Assembly: GCF_048128805.1 (NCBI RefSeq)
Contig: NC_136000.1
Location: 10,875,354-10,939,353 of the forward strand
Length of the DNA stretch: 64,000 nt
Reading direction: 5' to 3'
Source: Centroberyx gerrardi
Lineage: Eukaryota; Chordata; Actinopteri; Beryciformes; Berycidae
The position numbers and the translations under genes are program-made. The notes beneath the pieces were generated by a model. That model searched no databases. It was not told the origin of the DNA and saw only the letters and a list, made by a program, of their open reading frames with translations. Below are positions 12,801 to 33,700 of this stretch, in pieces; position 1 is the stretch's first letter; every line of letters begins with the position of its first letter.

Positions 12801-15800
12801 AGATATTATAGCGTTCAGCTTTACCATTAGGGCTTTGTTTTACGGGTCCTCGTTTTCAGGGACGAGTTCGGACCAGAGAAGAATGTGGCTTTATCGTCGG
12901 GCGTTGGTTCTGATGATGATCATCCCTGTCCTGGCATTGTCAGGACATGCTGGTCAAGGAGTACCTAGCGGCTAGCAGAGCACAGGGTGTTTTTTTACAG
13001 CGGTCAGAAGGTGCAGACCAGGTGTGAGGTGCTGTTCAGGTCGTTGTGGCTATGACAGGGGAATGGGCTGTAAAGCCCCGGGGCCATAGATTTATGGGTC
13101 ATCTGGTGCTCTCTGAGGTCAAGGGTCAGGGATGCATGGCTTGTCCAACTTTATATTTCTCAACTGTCTGAGGCGAACCTTGAACTGTGCAACCAGAGAA
13201 GCTTCCTCTAACAATAGAGTGGTACAGTGGATGTTAGCCATTCCTCTTCTGATAGAGCTTCTCTGTTTGGGTGTGACAGAGTGTTTTCATTCAGTTAGCT
13301 GTCCAAACCTTAGTTCATTGTCAAAGGCCATTTCAGACGTGGATTGTTTCTTTTTCAGTTTCAGTAAGATGTTGTCCTTACATTTGAACTTAAAAGACGC
13401 CTGTGATTTGTGATTCACAGGTGCAACACTCAGACGCGGATTGCCTTTTCAACCTGTTGGTCAACTTTCTTCAAATCCACTAACTTTGAAATGAATTTGG
13501 ACAACTTTTTCCCCCTAAGCTACAAATGTATCAAAATCCTACAGAGAAGCAACAGGTCATCCATTTCAACATTTTGACTGGAAATTAGCTACAATTCTGT
13601 TTACTCATACTGCCATTGCTGAATTGGCTCTGCAACTTTTGTCCAGATTAGTTTTTGCTTTTTGCTTTGTATTTCTTGAATGCCCCCTCCAGGCAGGATG
13701 CTGTGTCGTCCCTCCCCTCTAAGACTTGCTAATGGAGCAGGGTGCTGAGTCTTTTGGACCAGCACAAAGGCCTGTGGTTAGTGCTGAGACCTGCTGTGAA
13801 AGGGCCCTCCTTCTCTCTGGCCTTGGCTGCTACAATGGCTTTGTCCACACACCCACATGCATACACTCACACACATGTACCCACGTGTTCAAGCTTGCGC
13901 GTGCACACACACACACATAACAGAGAGAGCAATCACAGAATACTGACGTCATCTCTACAAAATTAAACAACATCTGCTAAAATGTTAATAAGAAAGCAAT
14001 TCTAGCTGTTTAATAGATTCCTTACTTCCTAGTAAAATGTTCTAATACTTTGTTTCACAGTCTTAAAGTGTGTTAACCCTCTACAGCAAAACCTAGCACT
14101 GAAGAAGGGTAAACTTTACTTCTCTGAGACACAATTATGTCCTGTATAAACGTGTCCCTTGGGGGAGAAAGTAACACTTTGACATTGCAACCAAACAGCC
14201 ACAAAAGATGCTAAAGGTGCAACTGTCCAGAGTTTGACCTGAACTGGTCGCTTTTGTTTTCTGAGGCAACAGGAAGAGCCTCACCTTCTGACATTCCTTA
14301 AGAGGTGAAGGAGAGGGAGAGGTCAACTGTCCTCCCCAGGGAGTTTCACTGGCTCCACACACTCACCACTGGATGAGGGAATATGTACATTTGTGTTTCA
14401 CTGTTTATATGTGCGATTATATTCTAAGCCCCTATCCTGATTATGAGAAAACCAAATATGATATCTGGGATGTCAGCCAATATTAACCTCATCCCATTTA
14501 CTGTTGGTCTTCTTGGTTTGTGTAAGGTTCGTTTCCATGGTAATATTCACATTTGGGACATGGAGATGTATATAAGCAGCTTATCCTGAACATGACTAAG
14601 CAGGATATGATGTACTTTCTGTAACAGTCCAGTGAACTCACTGACTTTATGCAAACTGCTTGTTCTTATGGCCTGGCTAATTCCTTGTGACAAGGCCATT
14701 TCATTCTGGGAGAAATCTGCACAGACATCTGTACAGTTATACTGTGTAAGAGGATGAAGTGCAAATCAACAATGGAAATCTTTGAAGAGGGAGTGCTAAA
14801 CCAAAACATATCACATCCAGTGGAAGAAAAAAAGTGAAAAAGACAGGATACAGCACTCACATTTCTTTTATTGGGGCACACACCATGAACTGTATCCAGT
14901 TTTTTGTACTTTTTTCAATTTTTGAATGTGGTGCCTCCCTCTTTTTGATAACTTCTACCATATCTGTACAGTTATTTGTATGCTTTTTGTGTGACCTAAT
15001 GAGTACTGTCAGTTTTTAACCCGCTTTCAGACAGTGCTAAGCTGATAATACAGCTTCCCAGTGGAAGTAGTTCTTTTGTATAGAGCTTTTATCTGTGATT
15101 CATATGTTAACAGGCCTGCTGATTCACCAGATAGCTGGTCTCATTGGAATAGACTTGCTGACATCATTGCTAACTGGGATGGTCAATAGGGTGGAGGATT
15201 ATTTGAGGCTGATCCAGGATATTGCAGATGGTAGGGAGTTTTTCATAGTGGGATGGAAAAAAAAATCTTTTGTTCACTCAAGCTGACACTCTATAATTAA
15301 AAAGCTGTAGTTAGCAAACAGCTCTCTGTAACTAAGTGACATTTTATCACGCTAGAGAAGAGACACAAACCAGACAAACCCAAGCCAGACTGTAACGTTC
15401 ACCACCTTCCCCACATCTTTGAGCCATTGATAGGGAAGGGGAAAGAAGAATGTCATGCGAAAGCTCTTGTGGCTATGGGGTGGTCAGTGCGGTAAATTGA
15501 GCTATGGCATCACTGATGTGCTCCTTAAGCGCAGTTCCTCTGAGCTGCAGCTTTTACTGATGGTTCTCATGTGGAAGCATGTTTGAAGTACGAGGGGAGG
15601 GTCACCGGAGGAGAGACGCCTCGCTCTGCCTTGCCTTGCCCTGACTGGCTGGTCCGAGGTTAAGGGGCCGGGCTGGGGTTAAGAGGGCTGGGCTGGGGGG
15701 TGGGGAAGGGGGAGGGGGGTGTGGAGGGTGAGAGAAACAGGGGTGGGATGGCCATCTGGCTGGGCTCCTCCATGTACACACACACCCTCTCAAACACTCT

Positions 15801-15840
15801 CTCCCACGCACTCAGACACACATCTCCCTGATTTTTACAG

Positions 15841-16050
15841 TCTCAGCTTTGATATGGGCAGTTGCTGTGCTGACAGCTCTGCTAGAGAAGGCTGTGTGCT
15901 GCTGTCCTGGATTTAGAGCAGGAAGGATCAGGCATATTAAGACAGAAAGGCTGGAGACATGGAGCCCAGAGGCTGGAGCAGAATCTAGGACTGGATATAG
16001 TGGTGATAAGATCCTTTTCCAGCTCGCCTCAGGAGAGTTCCCCTGCACAG
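15841..16050 (+). other. Possible non-coding or alternative 5' exon of prickle1
   Basis: A pyrimidine-rich acceptor (TTTTTACAG, ending 15840) and a consensus donor (GTAAGA from 16051) bracket about 210 nt. The segment has no convincing coding frame, so if real it would be an untranslated or alternative first exon. This rests on splice-site appearance alone and chance is quite possible. Confidence 0.2.
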
Positions 16051-18064
16051 AGGTAAGACTCCTGGGATCTGCTGAAGGGAACTGACTGGAGTAGATGTAA
16101 TCTGTTTTTCAGTGGAATGTGCCTAGGTTGTAGTGAGGGTTGAAATAAAATTAAAAAGCCATTGCTGTAGGAACTGGAGATGTGAGTGTATTGCACCATA
16201 ACTCAGTGAGCTGTCTTTTGGTACTAGATCTAACAAGACTCTTGCACTGTAATGCAGATTTGTTCAGTCAAGACGTGTAGATGAAATCGCTTTGATTATT
16301 TAGTTTGTCCCATATTTTCAGTTTAAAGGCAGAACAGTTGAATTATTCATTAGGGTATTGCATGATTCATGAAAAGACATATAGCACATCATGAAGTATG
16401 ATTAAGTAAGGCATAGATGGAATTCCAAATGCTGTGCCACTTCTGATCCGGGCTCAACTCCAAGTCTGTCTTCAGAAGGATTCTGGTTTTTTTAGGTGGT
16501 CTGAAGGGTGCCAGTATTCAAAGAGTTGATTTTAGATCCCCTGTACAGTATGACCACAAGTGGTCGACTGAATCCAGCAGGATGCAAATGTGTTTGATGT
16601 CAGCTGTGTGACAGCAGCACGTGTGTGTGTTGGGTTGTAGTTCAGGACGGCCAGCGCATGCAGGTGGTCTCTCTATGAGTGCAGGGCTCTGTGGGGATGT
16701 CACTCCCATCCATTTGGTCTTGGAAAAACACCCCTCGGCCACGGAGGGAGGCCTCCACAGGCTGACCAAACTCCAGCCATCTAGCACCTCAACACTGCAC
16801 ATAATAAGCTCCTCTTTGGTTCTCTTGTCAATGGTACTCGGATTTTCCAGTGGCATTTCCATCCAGGCATATTCAAGCTGATTGGATTCAAATCTCCTGT
16901 GGAAAGAAATACCATGAATGAATGTCTTCTGTGGTGTTTTTCTGTACATCGTTTTAGAATACGTGGTCGGTTTATAGGATAATTCGATTACAAGTTTAAC
17001 CTTTAAACAGTGATTTCTGTAGGTATACATGTGAGGCTGCTGATTCACACAAGGATCCAATTGTGTCCGACAAATCTGAGCTGCCTTGCAGTTTGATGAA
17101 GTTAGTGGTCACTTTTTGCATTCTCAATTGTCACACATCACTTTTCACAAGGGATATAACATATGGCATTAGACATTAGTGTGTACTGGGATTGGAACAA
17201 TATGCTGTGTATTTTTCAAGTTGAGCAATATCTTGTCCGACAGCAAAACAGACTTGTCAGAGTTCAAACTCAAGACAGCAGCGACTTTGAACAGAATATC
17301 TTGTTTTCTCTTCAAGTAGAGCCTATCCTGCATTGCTGGGCTAGCATGAGCCAAGTCAAACATGTTGGGCCGGTTCAAACTGACAGAGAGCGCTGTGTTG
17401 GGTTGTGTGCATGTCCATCATCCACTTCCTAGAGGAATATAGACAGTAATTCAGACCAGAAGCTGCTTATTTTTCCTGTGCGCCCTCTCTCTCTCTCAAG
17501 GGTTGTTAATCCAAGGCTCCAGTGTCTGGATTTGGAGGGCTCAGGTTAAAGTCTTGTTGAATACTCTTTAAAAATGTCACTGGCCACTGTATTTATTGAT
17601 CAGTCAGAGTATGAGGTCCTGTGAGAGGTTTGTATTGACATGACATACACTGTAGTGGACACATGATGTTGGGCCTGTACAGCAGTGTTTTTAAACAGTG
17701 GATACAAATCAGTGGTTATTGAATCAAGTTTGCACCCTTTCCTCATTCAGCTTCAGTTTAGCAGGCTTGTTATAGAGATTTCTTGGAATATATACAGCTT
17801 CTGTTTTACAAGACTACAGGAGTCTGTGTTCACTTTTCATTTACGAAAGAATGCATGGCCTCTTCATTCATTGTAAATATGGTCTAGTGGGACTTTGCAG
17901 CTCTATTCATTGACTAGGAACCATTCAAAGCAAACATGTATACCTCGTGGTTCCCTCTGTCACTGTTTCACCCTTGCCTTGACTTAAATTTCCTCTCTTT
18001 TGTGGAACAAGACACATTAACATTTTCATACATGTCAGTTACCCCATTTTAGGTTCAGGTCTGA

Positions 18065-18132
18065 TACTACCCCCACCACCCCACTCCTTTTCCCTTACAC
18101 CCCCACCCACCCCCCCACTCCCCCCCCCAACC
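18065..18132 (-). other. C-rich tract, G-quadruplex potential on the minus strand
   Basis: Repeated runs of 3-9 C separated by short A/T spacers, giving many consecutive G-runs on the minus strand. It matches the usual G4 pattern; whether it folds is unknown. Confidence 0.5.
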
Positions 18133-20440
18133 CTCTGGCCCTCTGTGGGCAGATCAGTCAGATATGCAGGCCCGGAGCTCCCAAAGCCATGTTAACAAGC
18201 ACCTTTACAAAAGAGAGAGGGGCTGTTAAACATTCAGGACTGCAGGGGTCTGGCTAGTGTGGGAGGAGGGCAGGGGAGGAGGAGGGGAACAGTGAGATGG
18301 GGGAGTTTGAAAACTAACCTTTCAAACCATAGGTCCCTTGTTAGGAGAACAACTTTAAAAGCCAGCACAAGTGATGAATCAGTGAGTTGGCAAGTCAGTA
18401 TAAGCGTGGTGAAGTTAGATGGCTCAATGCTTCTGTCATTCAAAAGGTTAGGGAAGTGTTCTGGGCATAGTCAGAGGAAATGAACTGCATGACATTAAGG
18501 GGAAAATTAGCATGCTACCAGATGTGGTTGTATGCCTAACACCAAGCACTGTACATCCTGTATTCCTGTTTGTGGGCCTGGCTGAAGCTCAAGCCTGACA
18601 TTCCTCTGAGTCAGGTTTGGCTGTGTGAGACATCATCAAGGAGACTCGGCCAACATGTGAAAGCAAACATCTTTCTAACAAATGTAGCGCATGAGTGAGT
18701 GTGTGCCTGATAAAATGTGAGGTAGTGAAGTCGGAGTCTCTTGGCTCCTGACTGAACCTGCCTATAGTTAGCTATCTCCCATGTGAAACCCAAGCTGCTC
18801 TCAAACAAGGCCACATTTTTGCAGGTTATTTTGGTCTCATTTGCAAGTCAATAGATGTGAATAGAACAAGAGAGTGTCTTATTTCTCACTCCACTCTCGT
18901 CTGAAGACAGGTTATCTGGGTTTGAGGGCTTTAACTGTCATGTATGCGGAGATAACACACCACATCTTCAGAAAGAAAAAAGACTTGAAGGGAGATAAAC
19001 AGGCTCCTGATGGAACAAGCCTTTAGTTGATTCCCCTACAAAGGCACCATTGTTCAAGACATCACAGGCGTTTTAATGGGAGGTGTCATAAGCCAATCCA
19101 CCTGACTTGACACTTTGTGGCACAATGTAGTCACGAATCCCAAAAACAGCCCAAGAATCCACTTCCACCACCGCCACTATCCATCACGTTTATGTCTTGA
19201 GGTCTTGGAGTTGGCAGGCTTGTGGAGGGCATGCCAGTTGTTGGCATGAGATATAGCGGTGAGGCCATGGGGGCTGACTTGTCCTTGAGGGAGATGGGAT
19301 GGTATGAATAGCCAGTAGCTGCCTGGCCTGCCATGCCGTGTGTGGGGCAGTTAATCATTCCACAGGAGGGCTTGGCGCGCTGCTATCTCAGAAAGAGTCG
19401 TCACTAAACGAGAAACAGGGTACAGGAGCGTACAGCTGACGCTTCAGTTGGTGTCAGGGTGTTTATGGCATGTGTATGTGTGTGTGTGTGTGTATAATGT
19501 TAGTAGTATGTGTCTATGTGTGTGCACACGTGTCTCACACGTTTGCTTCAGCGTAAATGTGTGCATTCCCTCTCTGTGTGCGCACGAGAGCCACAGGAGC
19601 TATGCATATATGACATTCCAGGACAGAGCGTAGGTTTTCGGGCCCTCTACTGTCACGCCTGTGTTCTTCAAAGGCTGCAGTCAAGTGTGGCTGGTTTTCT
19701 CAGCTGTCTCTCTGTGCCCTTGCTGGCCATAGGGGGTGGAGGTGAGGGGGAGGTGGTGTAAGGGCCAGGCTGCTGGACACTGGCTGGGCTCCCATTTGAT
19801 CTCAGTTAGAGCTCCTGGCCTGTGAGAAATGACCACAACTGGACACACATTCATCATGTCCATGTCTGCTTGGTCCTGCAAGGCTTTCGGCAGCTCAGGA
19901 AATACAGTTAGGGTTTTGGATGGTGACTAAAGGTGATTCATGATTGCCCCTAAGGGATAAATTAAGTTTTTGAATTGAATTGCTGTACGAACCCATGAAC
20001 TCAGTCTCATTTCCTTATTTTAAGGAACAGCTTACTCAAGCCACTTTGTCAAACCACAACTTGGCAAAGCAGTTTTGATATGTCCCTAGTTAGAATTAAG
20101 GTTACACTTGTATATAAAGGAGATTAAGTGCTGCTAATATATATTTTAGCTCTTCAATTACTATTACATGACAGCCAATTCACGTTGCATTTCCATCCCA
20201 CACACAACAGCTATGCACCAATTTGTCTTTCACTAGACATACTGTATGTCTCATTTGCTTCCATTTTTGTTGCTACTACAGTATGTCTGGAAAAGTGTGT
20301 GTTTGCGGATGTGCAGAAATGCATTTGTGCTAGTGTGTGTGGTCAAACGCACACACACATAGGTCAACGTTGAGCCAGTCTTTGATCTTCCAGCCCTATT
20401 TCCATCCCTCCATTCCATTGTCAGTATCCAACCGAGTATC

Positions 20441-20510
20441 AGTCGAGCCCATCCATCCATCCCTCCCTCCCTCTATCCATCCATCCCTCCCTCTCTGCCT
20501 CCTTCACCTG
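20441..20510. repeat. (ATCC/CCTC)n simple repeat
   Basis: Imperfect tetranucleotide repeat of ATCC and CCTC units in prickle1 intron 1. Confidence 0.85.
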
Positions 20511-21614
20511 TCTGGCGTTGCTCTATCCATCCAAAAGATGAAAGGATGATCAGACACTCACTGCAGCAGGTTGGAAAACAAACAGTCCAAAGAAAAGAGA
20601 GAAGAGAGGGGAGATGAAGGGAGAGACCAGGCCTGTGGACATTCCCCATATGGCAGTCTTATCCACAGGGTTGGTGTTTTCCCTAAGGCCAGGCTTGTGT
20701 TTATACAGACCTCGAGCTCCACTGATCAAGCCAACATCAGATCCCATGTGTTGGCCCCTCTTGGGACACATAGCATAGATAGAGTAGCACCTCAACAGGC
20801 AAAAAACGATTGCTCATTCAGAAAATGTTCTCTGCAGATAAGGTGAAGTGTGGGGCAGCCAGTGTCTGGTGCTGCTTTTGTGCTTGTGTTGATGGCAAAC
20901 CGAATTACAGTGTGCAAAAGGAATGTGAGGTCTATGCAACATTGCCCCAGACTGGGCGTCAATGTAAGCAATTCTGCATTAACTGTATCTTCGTGAGTAG
21001 CTAACTGCTTGTTATTGTCACTAAAACGAGTTGGGACGTCACCTCATGAAGCTTCTGGAATTTCCTAATGGCTCCTATACCCCCAAAAGCCACATGAGGA
21101 GGACACATGGGTGACATGCTGCCACAGTGGCAGTGAAAGGGTATAGTTCTCTTTATGAGTGTCTTTATGTAGGAGACTCATCACCAGAGGAGAGCCAAGA
21201 AAAGCTTGCTCAGATACCATAATGGGCTTTTCGGGGGGGGCTGTAGCCCACATGAAAGAGGCAGTGATGGCGTGATTCAGCTGGTGGTTAACAAGCATGG
21301 GAATGGCGCTGAAATGAGAGAACCGGATGAGATGGAGTGACGATAGCATTGTGTTAGGGATGTGTTGATGTAATGGGTTGTTAACTAACGTTTCGCTCTC
21401 TCGTCTGTTTCGATCTCTCCTCCTCTCTCTCTGCTCGCTACCGATCCTCTCCTTCCTCGCCTTCCTCTCCGTCACATTTCTCTCTCCTCTCCTCTACATT
21501 CTTCATTCTCTCCTCTGTCCCTCCATCCCTTTCTATCTTATCTTATTCATTCTCTCTCTCCCTCATTCTGTCCCTCCATCCTTTGCTTTGTCTATCCAGT
21601 AAAAAGAGAGTCTG

Positions 21615-28825
<7,211 letters not shown>

Positions 28826-29525
28826 ACTCTCATTATTCCTTTATCATAAGCTTTGGGTAATGCTCTGCTACTCACCTCTGCCTCTCATTGCCACTGTTTG
28901 AAATGCCAAAACAACCTGCTTGCTATTAAATGCTTAAATTCTTGCCAGCTGGACGTACTGTATATGTTTACACAGCACTCAATTTACCAACGTGTTTGTA
29001 TAAGACACAAAGTCCTTATTCTGATTCTTCTGTACGCTTCTGTAGCATTACAAACTGCCAGTAAAGTAACAAAGAAAGTATTTCAGAGTAATGCATATTT
29101 ATAAAGCATCATTTAGAGATAAACTGAGATTATTATTTAACATTGCAGATATTAATGTATATATTGTAGAGTTCAAAAACAAGATGGCTATTTTTATACC
29201 CCTGAGTTCATGACATGCTTTGTAGCGGAATGGCATTAAGATAAAACTGGTGGCAGTTGGTACAGAGCCATTTTTCCATGAGGGTGTCAAAAAATAAATG
29301 ACATACTGAGTGTGACCCAGGCTCTTTAAGTGTGTTTCTTCCAGGCTAGTGCAGCCCGAACACAAGAGGAATATTGTATGTATTATAGGGCCAGATTGAG
29401 TGGTCTATTTATGGGTCATGTTGTATTGTAAACAAATCATTGTAATCTGTATAAATGTACAAACTGGAATATAAGGCTAAGATCAGTGATAATTGTAATA
29501 AAATATATATCATGATTTTGTGCTT
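28826..29525 (+). other. prickle1: prickle1 3' UTR with polyadenylation signal
   Basis: AT-rich sequence follows the stop codon and ends near an AATAAA at 29497-29502. The exact cleavage site is inferred to be 15-25 nt downstream. Confidence 0.7.
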
Positions 29526-29589
29526 TTTTTTTCTGCTTGAATGTAATTAATGGGAGATAGATATCAAAACACAGGAGAAAAGATGTTTC

Positions 29590-30593
29590 ACTTTAAAGAC
29601 CTCGTAACTTTTATTTACAACAAAATACTATATGAAAATCTAAAAACATTGTTCACTTGTAAGTCAAAACAAGACAAAAATGTATAATCTAAACACAAAA
29701 ATGAAACTTTTATTAATATAAAAAGAGTGGACAGAAAAAAACCATAATGCAAAATACTTGTGTTATAATTAGCATTATTTGCACTTAAGAAATACAGATA
29801 CTGGATGCACCATTCTCTCCATATCAACATCAAGATTGAGAGAACGGTTATGATAGAAAAGCTTTATTATTGAATACTTTTATTCCTCATTATTGTTCCT
29901 AAATTGAACAGTTTGAATCAGTATGATTCAGCAATACTATGGCCAAGCCTCTAGCTGGGTGAATAGTCAAACATTTCACTTAACTTATTTTAAAATGTAG
30001 TCTGGGCTCAACCTAGGTATGTAGTACAAAACTGAATGTAAACGACTTTGTTAGAATTTTGAGATCACAGTAAGGGAAACTGTTGTTTAATTTACCTTTC
30101 TGTCTTTTTTTAATGACCTCAATGTATGATTCAACTATTAGAAAATAATGAAAACTACTAAAACTGGACTGTTCATGCATGCATAGAAATGATAGGTTGA
30201 TTAAACTTGAATCAACCCATCTCCCTCCAGACGTCCGCCCTCTAGTACACTGTAAAAATGTCCATTTCAACAAGTCATTTAATCTAGTATTGAATCTTAA
30301 CATAATTTTTTCTAAAGCAAGTGAAAGAAAAACTACCAATGATGCAATATCTTTTCACTTGATTGACATATGAATCTAACTCAAAGAATATTCTTGAATC
30401 AAGTTAGATGTGGAGTGGTGTGCCTTATTTCATGATATTGTAAGTCAAAGTGCATTGGAAAAAAACAGTCAAATTAGCCTAACCAGCTGGCACATTGTTT
30501 CCCCCAGTCGTTTTAAATTGAGATTTTTAAGACTCCATACTTTGTCACTTCACTGACATGTTCAGATGGACATTTTTTTTTTCAATCTCTGGC
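29590..30593 (-). other. pphln1: pphln1 3' UTR
   Basis: Minus-strand AATAAA signals occur at 29879-29884, 29863-29868, 29709-29714 and 29610-29615. If the last is used, the transcript ends within about 100 bp of the prickle1 poly(A) site. The part next to the stop codon is a MITE (30248-30586). Confidence 0.6.
30248..30586. mobile_element. CACTG-ended MITE copy in the pphln1 3' UTR
   Basis: The left end (CACTGTAAAAATGTCCATTT, then CAACAAGTCATTTAATCTAG) matches the inverted right end of the 3581-3915 element over about 40 bp, and the right end retains CAGATGGACATTTTTT. Total length is about 335 bp, like the sister copy. More diverged than that copy; the right terminus is blurred. Confidence 0.65.
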
Positions 30594-30788
30594 TTACGTT
30601 GAGGCCTCCGGCTGCTGTATGACCTGGTCCAGCTCCTTGATGAAGTGCTTGAGGTCGTCCAGGCAACGCTGCTTGATCTCCAACAGGTTCTCCGTCAGTG
30701 GGGCCTGCAGCATTTTGTCCAAACTAGGCTCCTTAGCCGCCAACATCTTCACCACTCTGCCAAACGTCTCACAGTCCTGTCTGTACAG
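30594..30788 (-). CDS. pphln1: pphln1 last coding exon (C-terminal helical domain)
   Basis: 195 nt, entered in phase 0; stop TAA at 30596-30594. It encodes LYRQDCETFGRVVKML through QPEAST, the conserved periphilin C-terminus. Confidence 0.93.
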   Translation of the reverse strand: MYRQDCETFGRVVKMLAAKEPSLDKMLQAPLTENLLEIKQRCLDDLKHFIKELDQVIQQPEAST

Positions 30789-33700
30789 CTGTACAAAAAC
30801 CAGTCACGTCAGGAATCTCATTAATATTCATTATGACAAAATGAAGCATACATAACTCATAAAAGGAAATTACATTTTATTCATAAGGGCCCACAGAGCA
30901 AAAATTAAAACTGACATCACTAAAAAAAGAGCAGTCCTATCCAGAACACAAGCTGTGAATGTTCCAGACCTGGTCTCATCATACCAACGCCAAACTGTGA
31001 ACTTAATGAACCCATTCCTGGCAAGTAGGTGTATTCCATGAAACAGGTGTGTGAATGTGTGTGTGCGAGCCCATGCAAGTGTGTGTCCGCCCGAAACAAA
31101 AAGGGAGCCGAGGTGTCAGAGTATGTTAGTGGGTCTGCAGCGTCCTTTCACACCACATTGTAACAAGCTCTCACGTCCCGCTCACATTTTACTGCCTACC
31201 CAAAACGGCTGTTAACTCCTTTATTAGTGTCCCAGGTGCAAGCTCACTAGACCTTTATCACCTGGGGCGAACAGGCTCAATGTGGGGCCCTGCGCTGATG
31301 CCTCCTAGAGGGCAAGGTCTGGTCTAACTTTCACACCAGCCTATCAAGTGGCCCAACAGTCAAGGAGCAGTCTGGGACAGCGGGGTCCTCCAGGGTTCAG
31401 CTAATCCTGGCCTGCTCCCCTCTCCCCTCAATATAAGTTAAAATAAATAAAAGTATGCTTAAAAAAAACATAAAGGCTGCACTCTGTCAGCCACTACAAA
31501 TAAGAAATCAAACTGTGGTTCCATTACTAGTTAATATTTGAAACATGAAGTCTATTTTGCACAAATTAACATAAAAGTACAATAAGAGACTAAACTATCG
31601 ACAAAAAACATTTATCATAATATCTATAAAATATGTATCTATCATTTTTCCAGTGGACAAAGCTTACTATTTTGGGAACAGTTGGCAGTAATCACTTTGT
31701 CAGATGGAAAACAGTCATTCTTCACATCAATTTTACTTAAGTGGCAAGAGATGTGACCTACTTCTTCAAAGTAGTGATTTAATCAAATGGTTCCAGCTTC
31801 CTTAGAGGTATAACTGTGTCATGTTCAGACCGCACAGCCATTTTAGGAATCTGGGCTGCACAGGCCTTTTTTTTTTTATAGAACAACATAAAGTGACATT
31901 ATCTGATACTGTCTGTCTGTGTCTTGAATGCAGTAAAAAAACAATAAAAAACTTAGCAGCTTTGGTAACTTTCAAGGCGTAAAGAAACTTGCTGCCTGTC
32001 AACTTCAATCAATGTCCAGCCTTGAGCAGGATGTGAGGTTAACCGGTTATACGGCTATATTCCAGGATCCTGTCAGCTATGGGGAAATTTAAAACCACAA
32101 ATGTTGTTACTTCAACATCATGTGTATCTAGGCTGACTCATGATCGTGTACCCATCATTTTGTGTGTGCTGATCACAAGACCATTTGTAAAACCATTGAA
32201 TGATTGTGACAAGACTGTTAATTGACAATTTCATGATGCTTCTTGGTGGTTGTAAACAAGAAAAAGTGTCTGCATAAGGTAGTATACTAGATTTGACATG
32301 GTAAGGTGGAGTGCTATTATCAGGGAGAGAAAGGAAAAAATCAATGGGGGAATGAGAGTCTGTACAATATTTAAAGACAGTAACAGTTTGGTACAAGACA
32401 GTATCCTCCAGTGTCCTCAATTTGAAACTTTAAATTACCCATATAGCCACTATCAAGATGCACTCTGAGACCAAATTCTGGGAGCGAGGTAGCTCATTTG
32501 GGTGGGACAAGACTCCCAACAACTGGAAAAGGTCAAGAAAAGGAGGACAACAACAATATGACATTTAACTCAGAACAATAAGGATGGAAATAGTTCACCA
32601 CATGGGAACATTCACTGCGTTACTCAAGAGAAAAAACAGGTCTCCAGCAGCTGACGTAAGTGAGCCATGCTACTGTCAAGATTTTTCAGGGCTAAACTGC
32701 TTTCTTCTATTAATAATCTCACCCATTTTAGACCAAATCGACTCTGTTGAGAATTCCAGTCCAAAAAGTCACAGGTGCACGTAAAGTGTGTATGTACTGT
32801 ATGCGTGTCTGTGACTGGAGTGGGCTAGGTAAGGTTAACTGAAATTATACACACTCCACCATGCTCTCAGGAGGGAGAAAATGAGGGGTCTCCATTTTCT
32901 GCTCTACCTGCTAATTAAATGCAAAGCTAAAAATCTGCGATGCCTCCAGCCCCTAGATGTCTGAAGTTCTCCTGCATTCCCCTTCTATCTCTCAGTCTCT
33001 CTCTCACTCTCTCTCTCCCTACCACCCTGATAATACCCCTGCTGACTAGCTACAGCATGTTCAGATAGTTGACGCACAGCTATCTGTTCATTCCCGCATC
33101 CCTAACCCACATTCTGCGCTTCACAGGTCGGAACACTGTTGCGCTCCAGTTAGGACAAAAAGATGCGTTCATGTATCCAATATTATGGTACTGGGCTACA
33201 GCGAGACAACTGACAAAGACTAAATACAGTCATCACAAGAGTTTGAGTGTTAAAGGAATACAGGTTATTATCCATGCCATTCCATTTTCTGAAAGCTTGG
33301 ATAAACTGTACCACAACATCATGCATTGTGCACACACTGGGGAAGAAAAGTCAAGAAAATCATGAGAATGACGAGAACTCTTGACAGAAATATCCCCGAC
33401 TGTGGGAGATGTTTAAACCTCCTTGGACTCAGCCTGATGCTTTAATGTCTGCAGATCATGTCAAGCGAATTCACGGCCCCACATAATGATAGTCTTCAGT
33501 GCCGACCACAAGGAAGTGAGAGACTCACGACACGTGTGGCCAACTAAGCCCAGGGTCAACTTCTTCCAACTACGCAGGCTGGCTTCCCTGCCTGCATACA
33601 TGCTGTCTAGCCTTCTTAGGCTATTCTGAACCTTTGTTCCTTAATTTAACACTACAACTCTAAGTTCAGGTGGCTTTTCCAAACCATCTTGTAAGTGCAA

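Larger units (their letters stand above)
2702..21599 (+). other. prickle1: Large first intron of prickle1
   Basis: About 18.9 kb without a supported coding exon. It holds a CACTG-ended MITE (3581-3915), several dinucleotide microsatellites, a 23-C run, a 41-nt near-perfect hairpin (8575-8615), a C-rich tract (18065-18132) and one exon-like segment (about 15841-16050). Open frames up to 180 codons (16518-17060, minus) show no domain and no splice context. Confidence 0.5.

Noticed and set aside
16518..17060. 180-codon minus-strand open frame, the longest non-gene ORF
   Set aside because: No domain, compositional bias or splice context. One ORF of this size is expected by chance in about 64 kb read in six frames.
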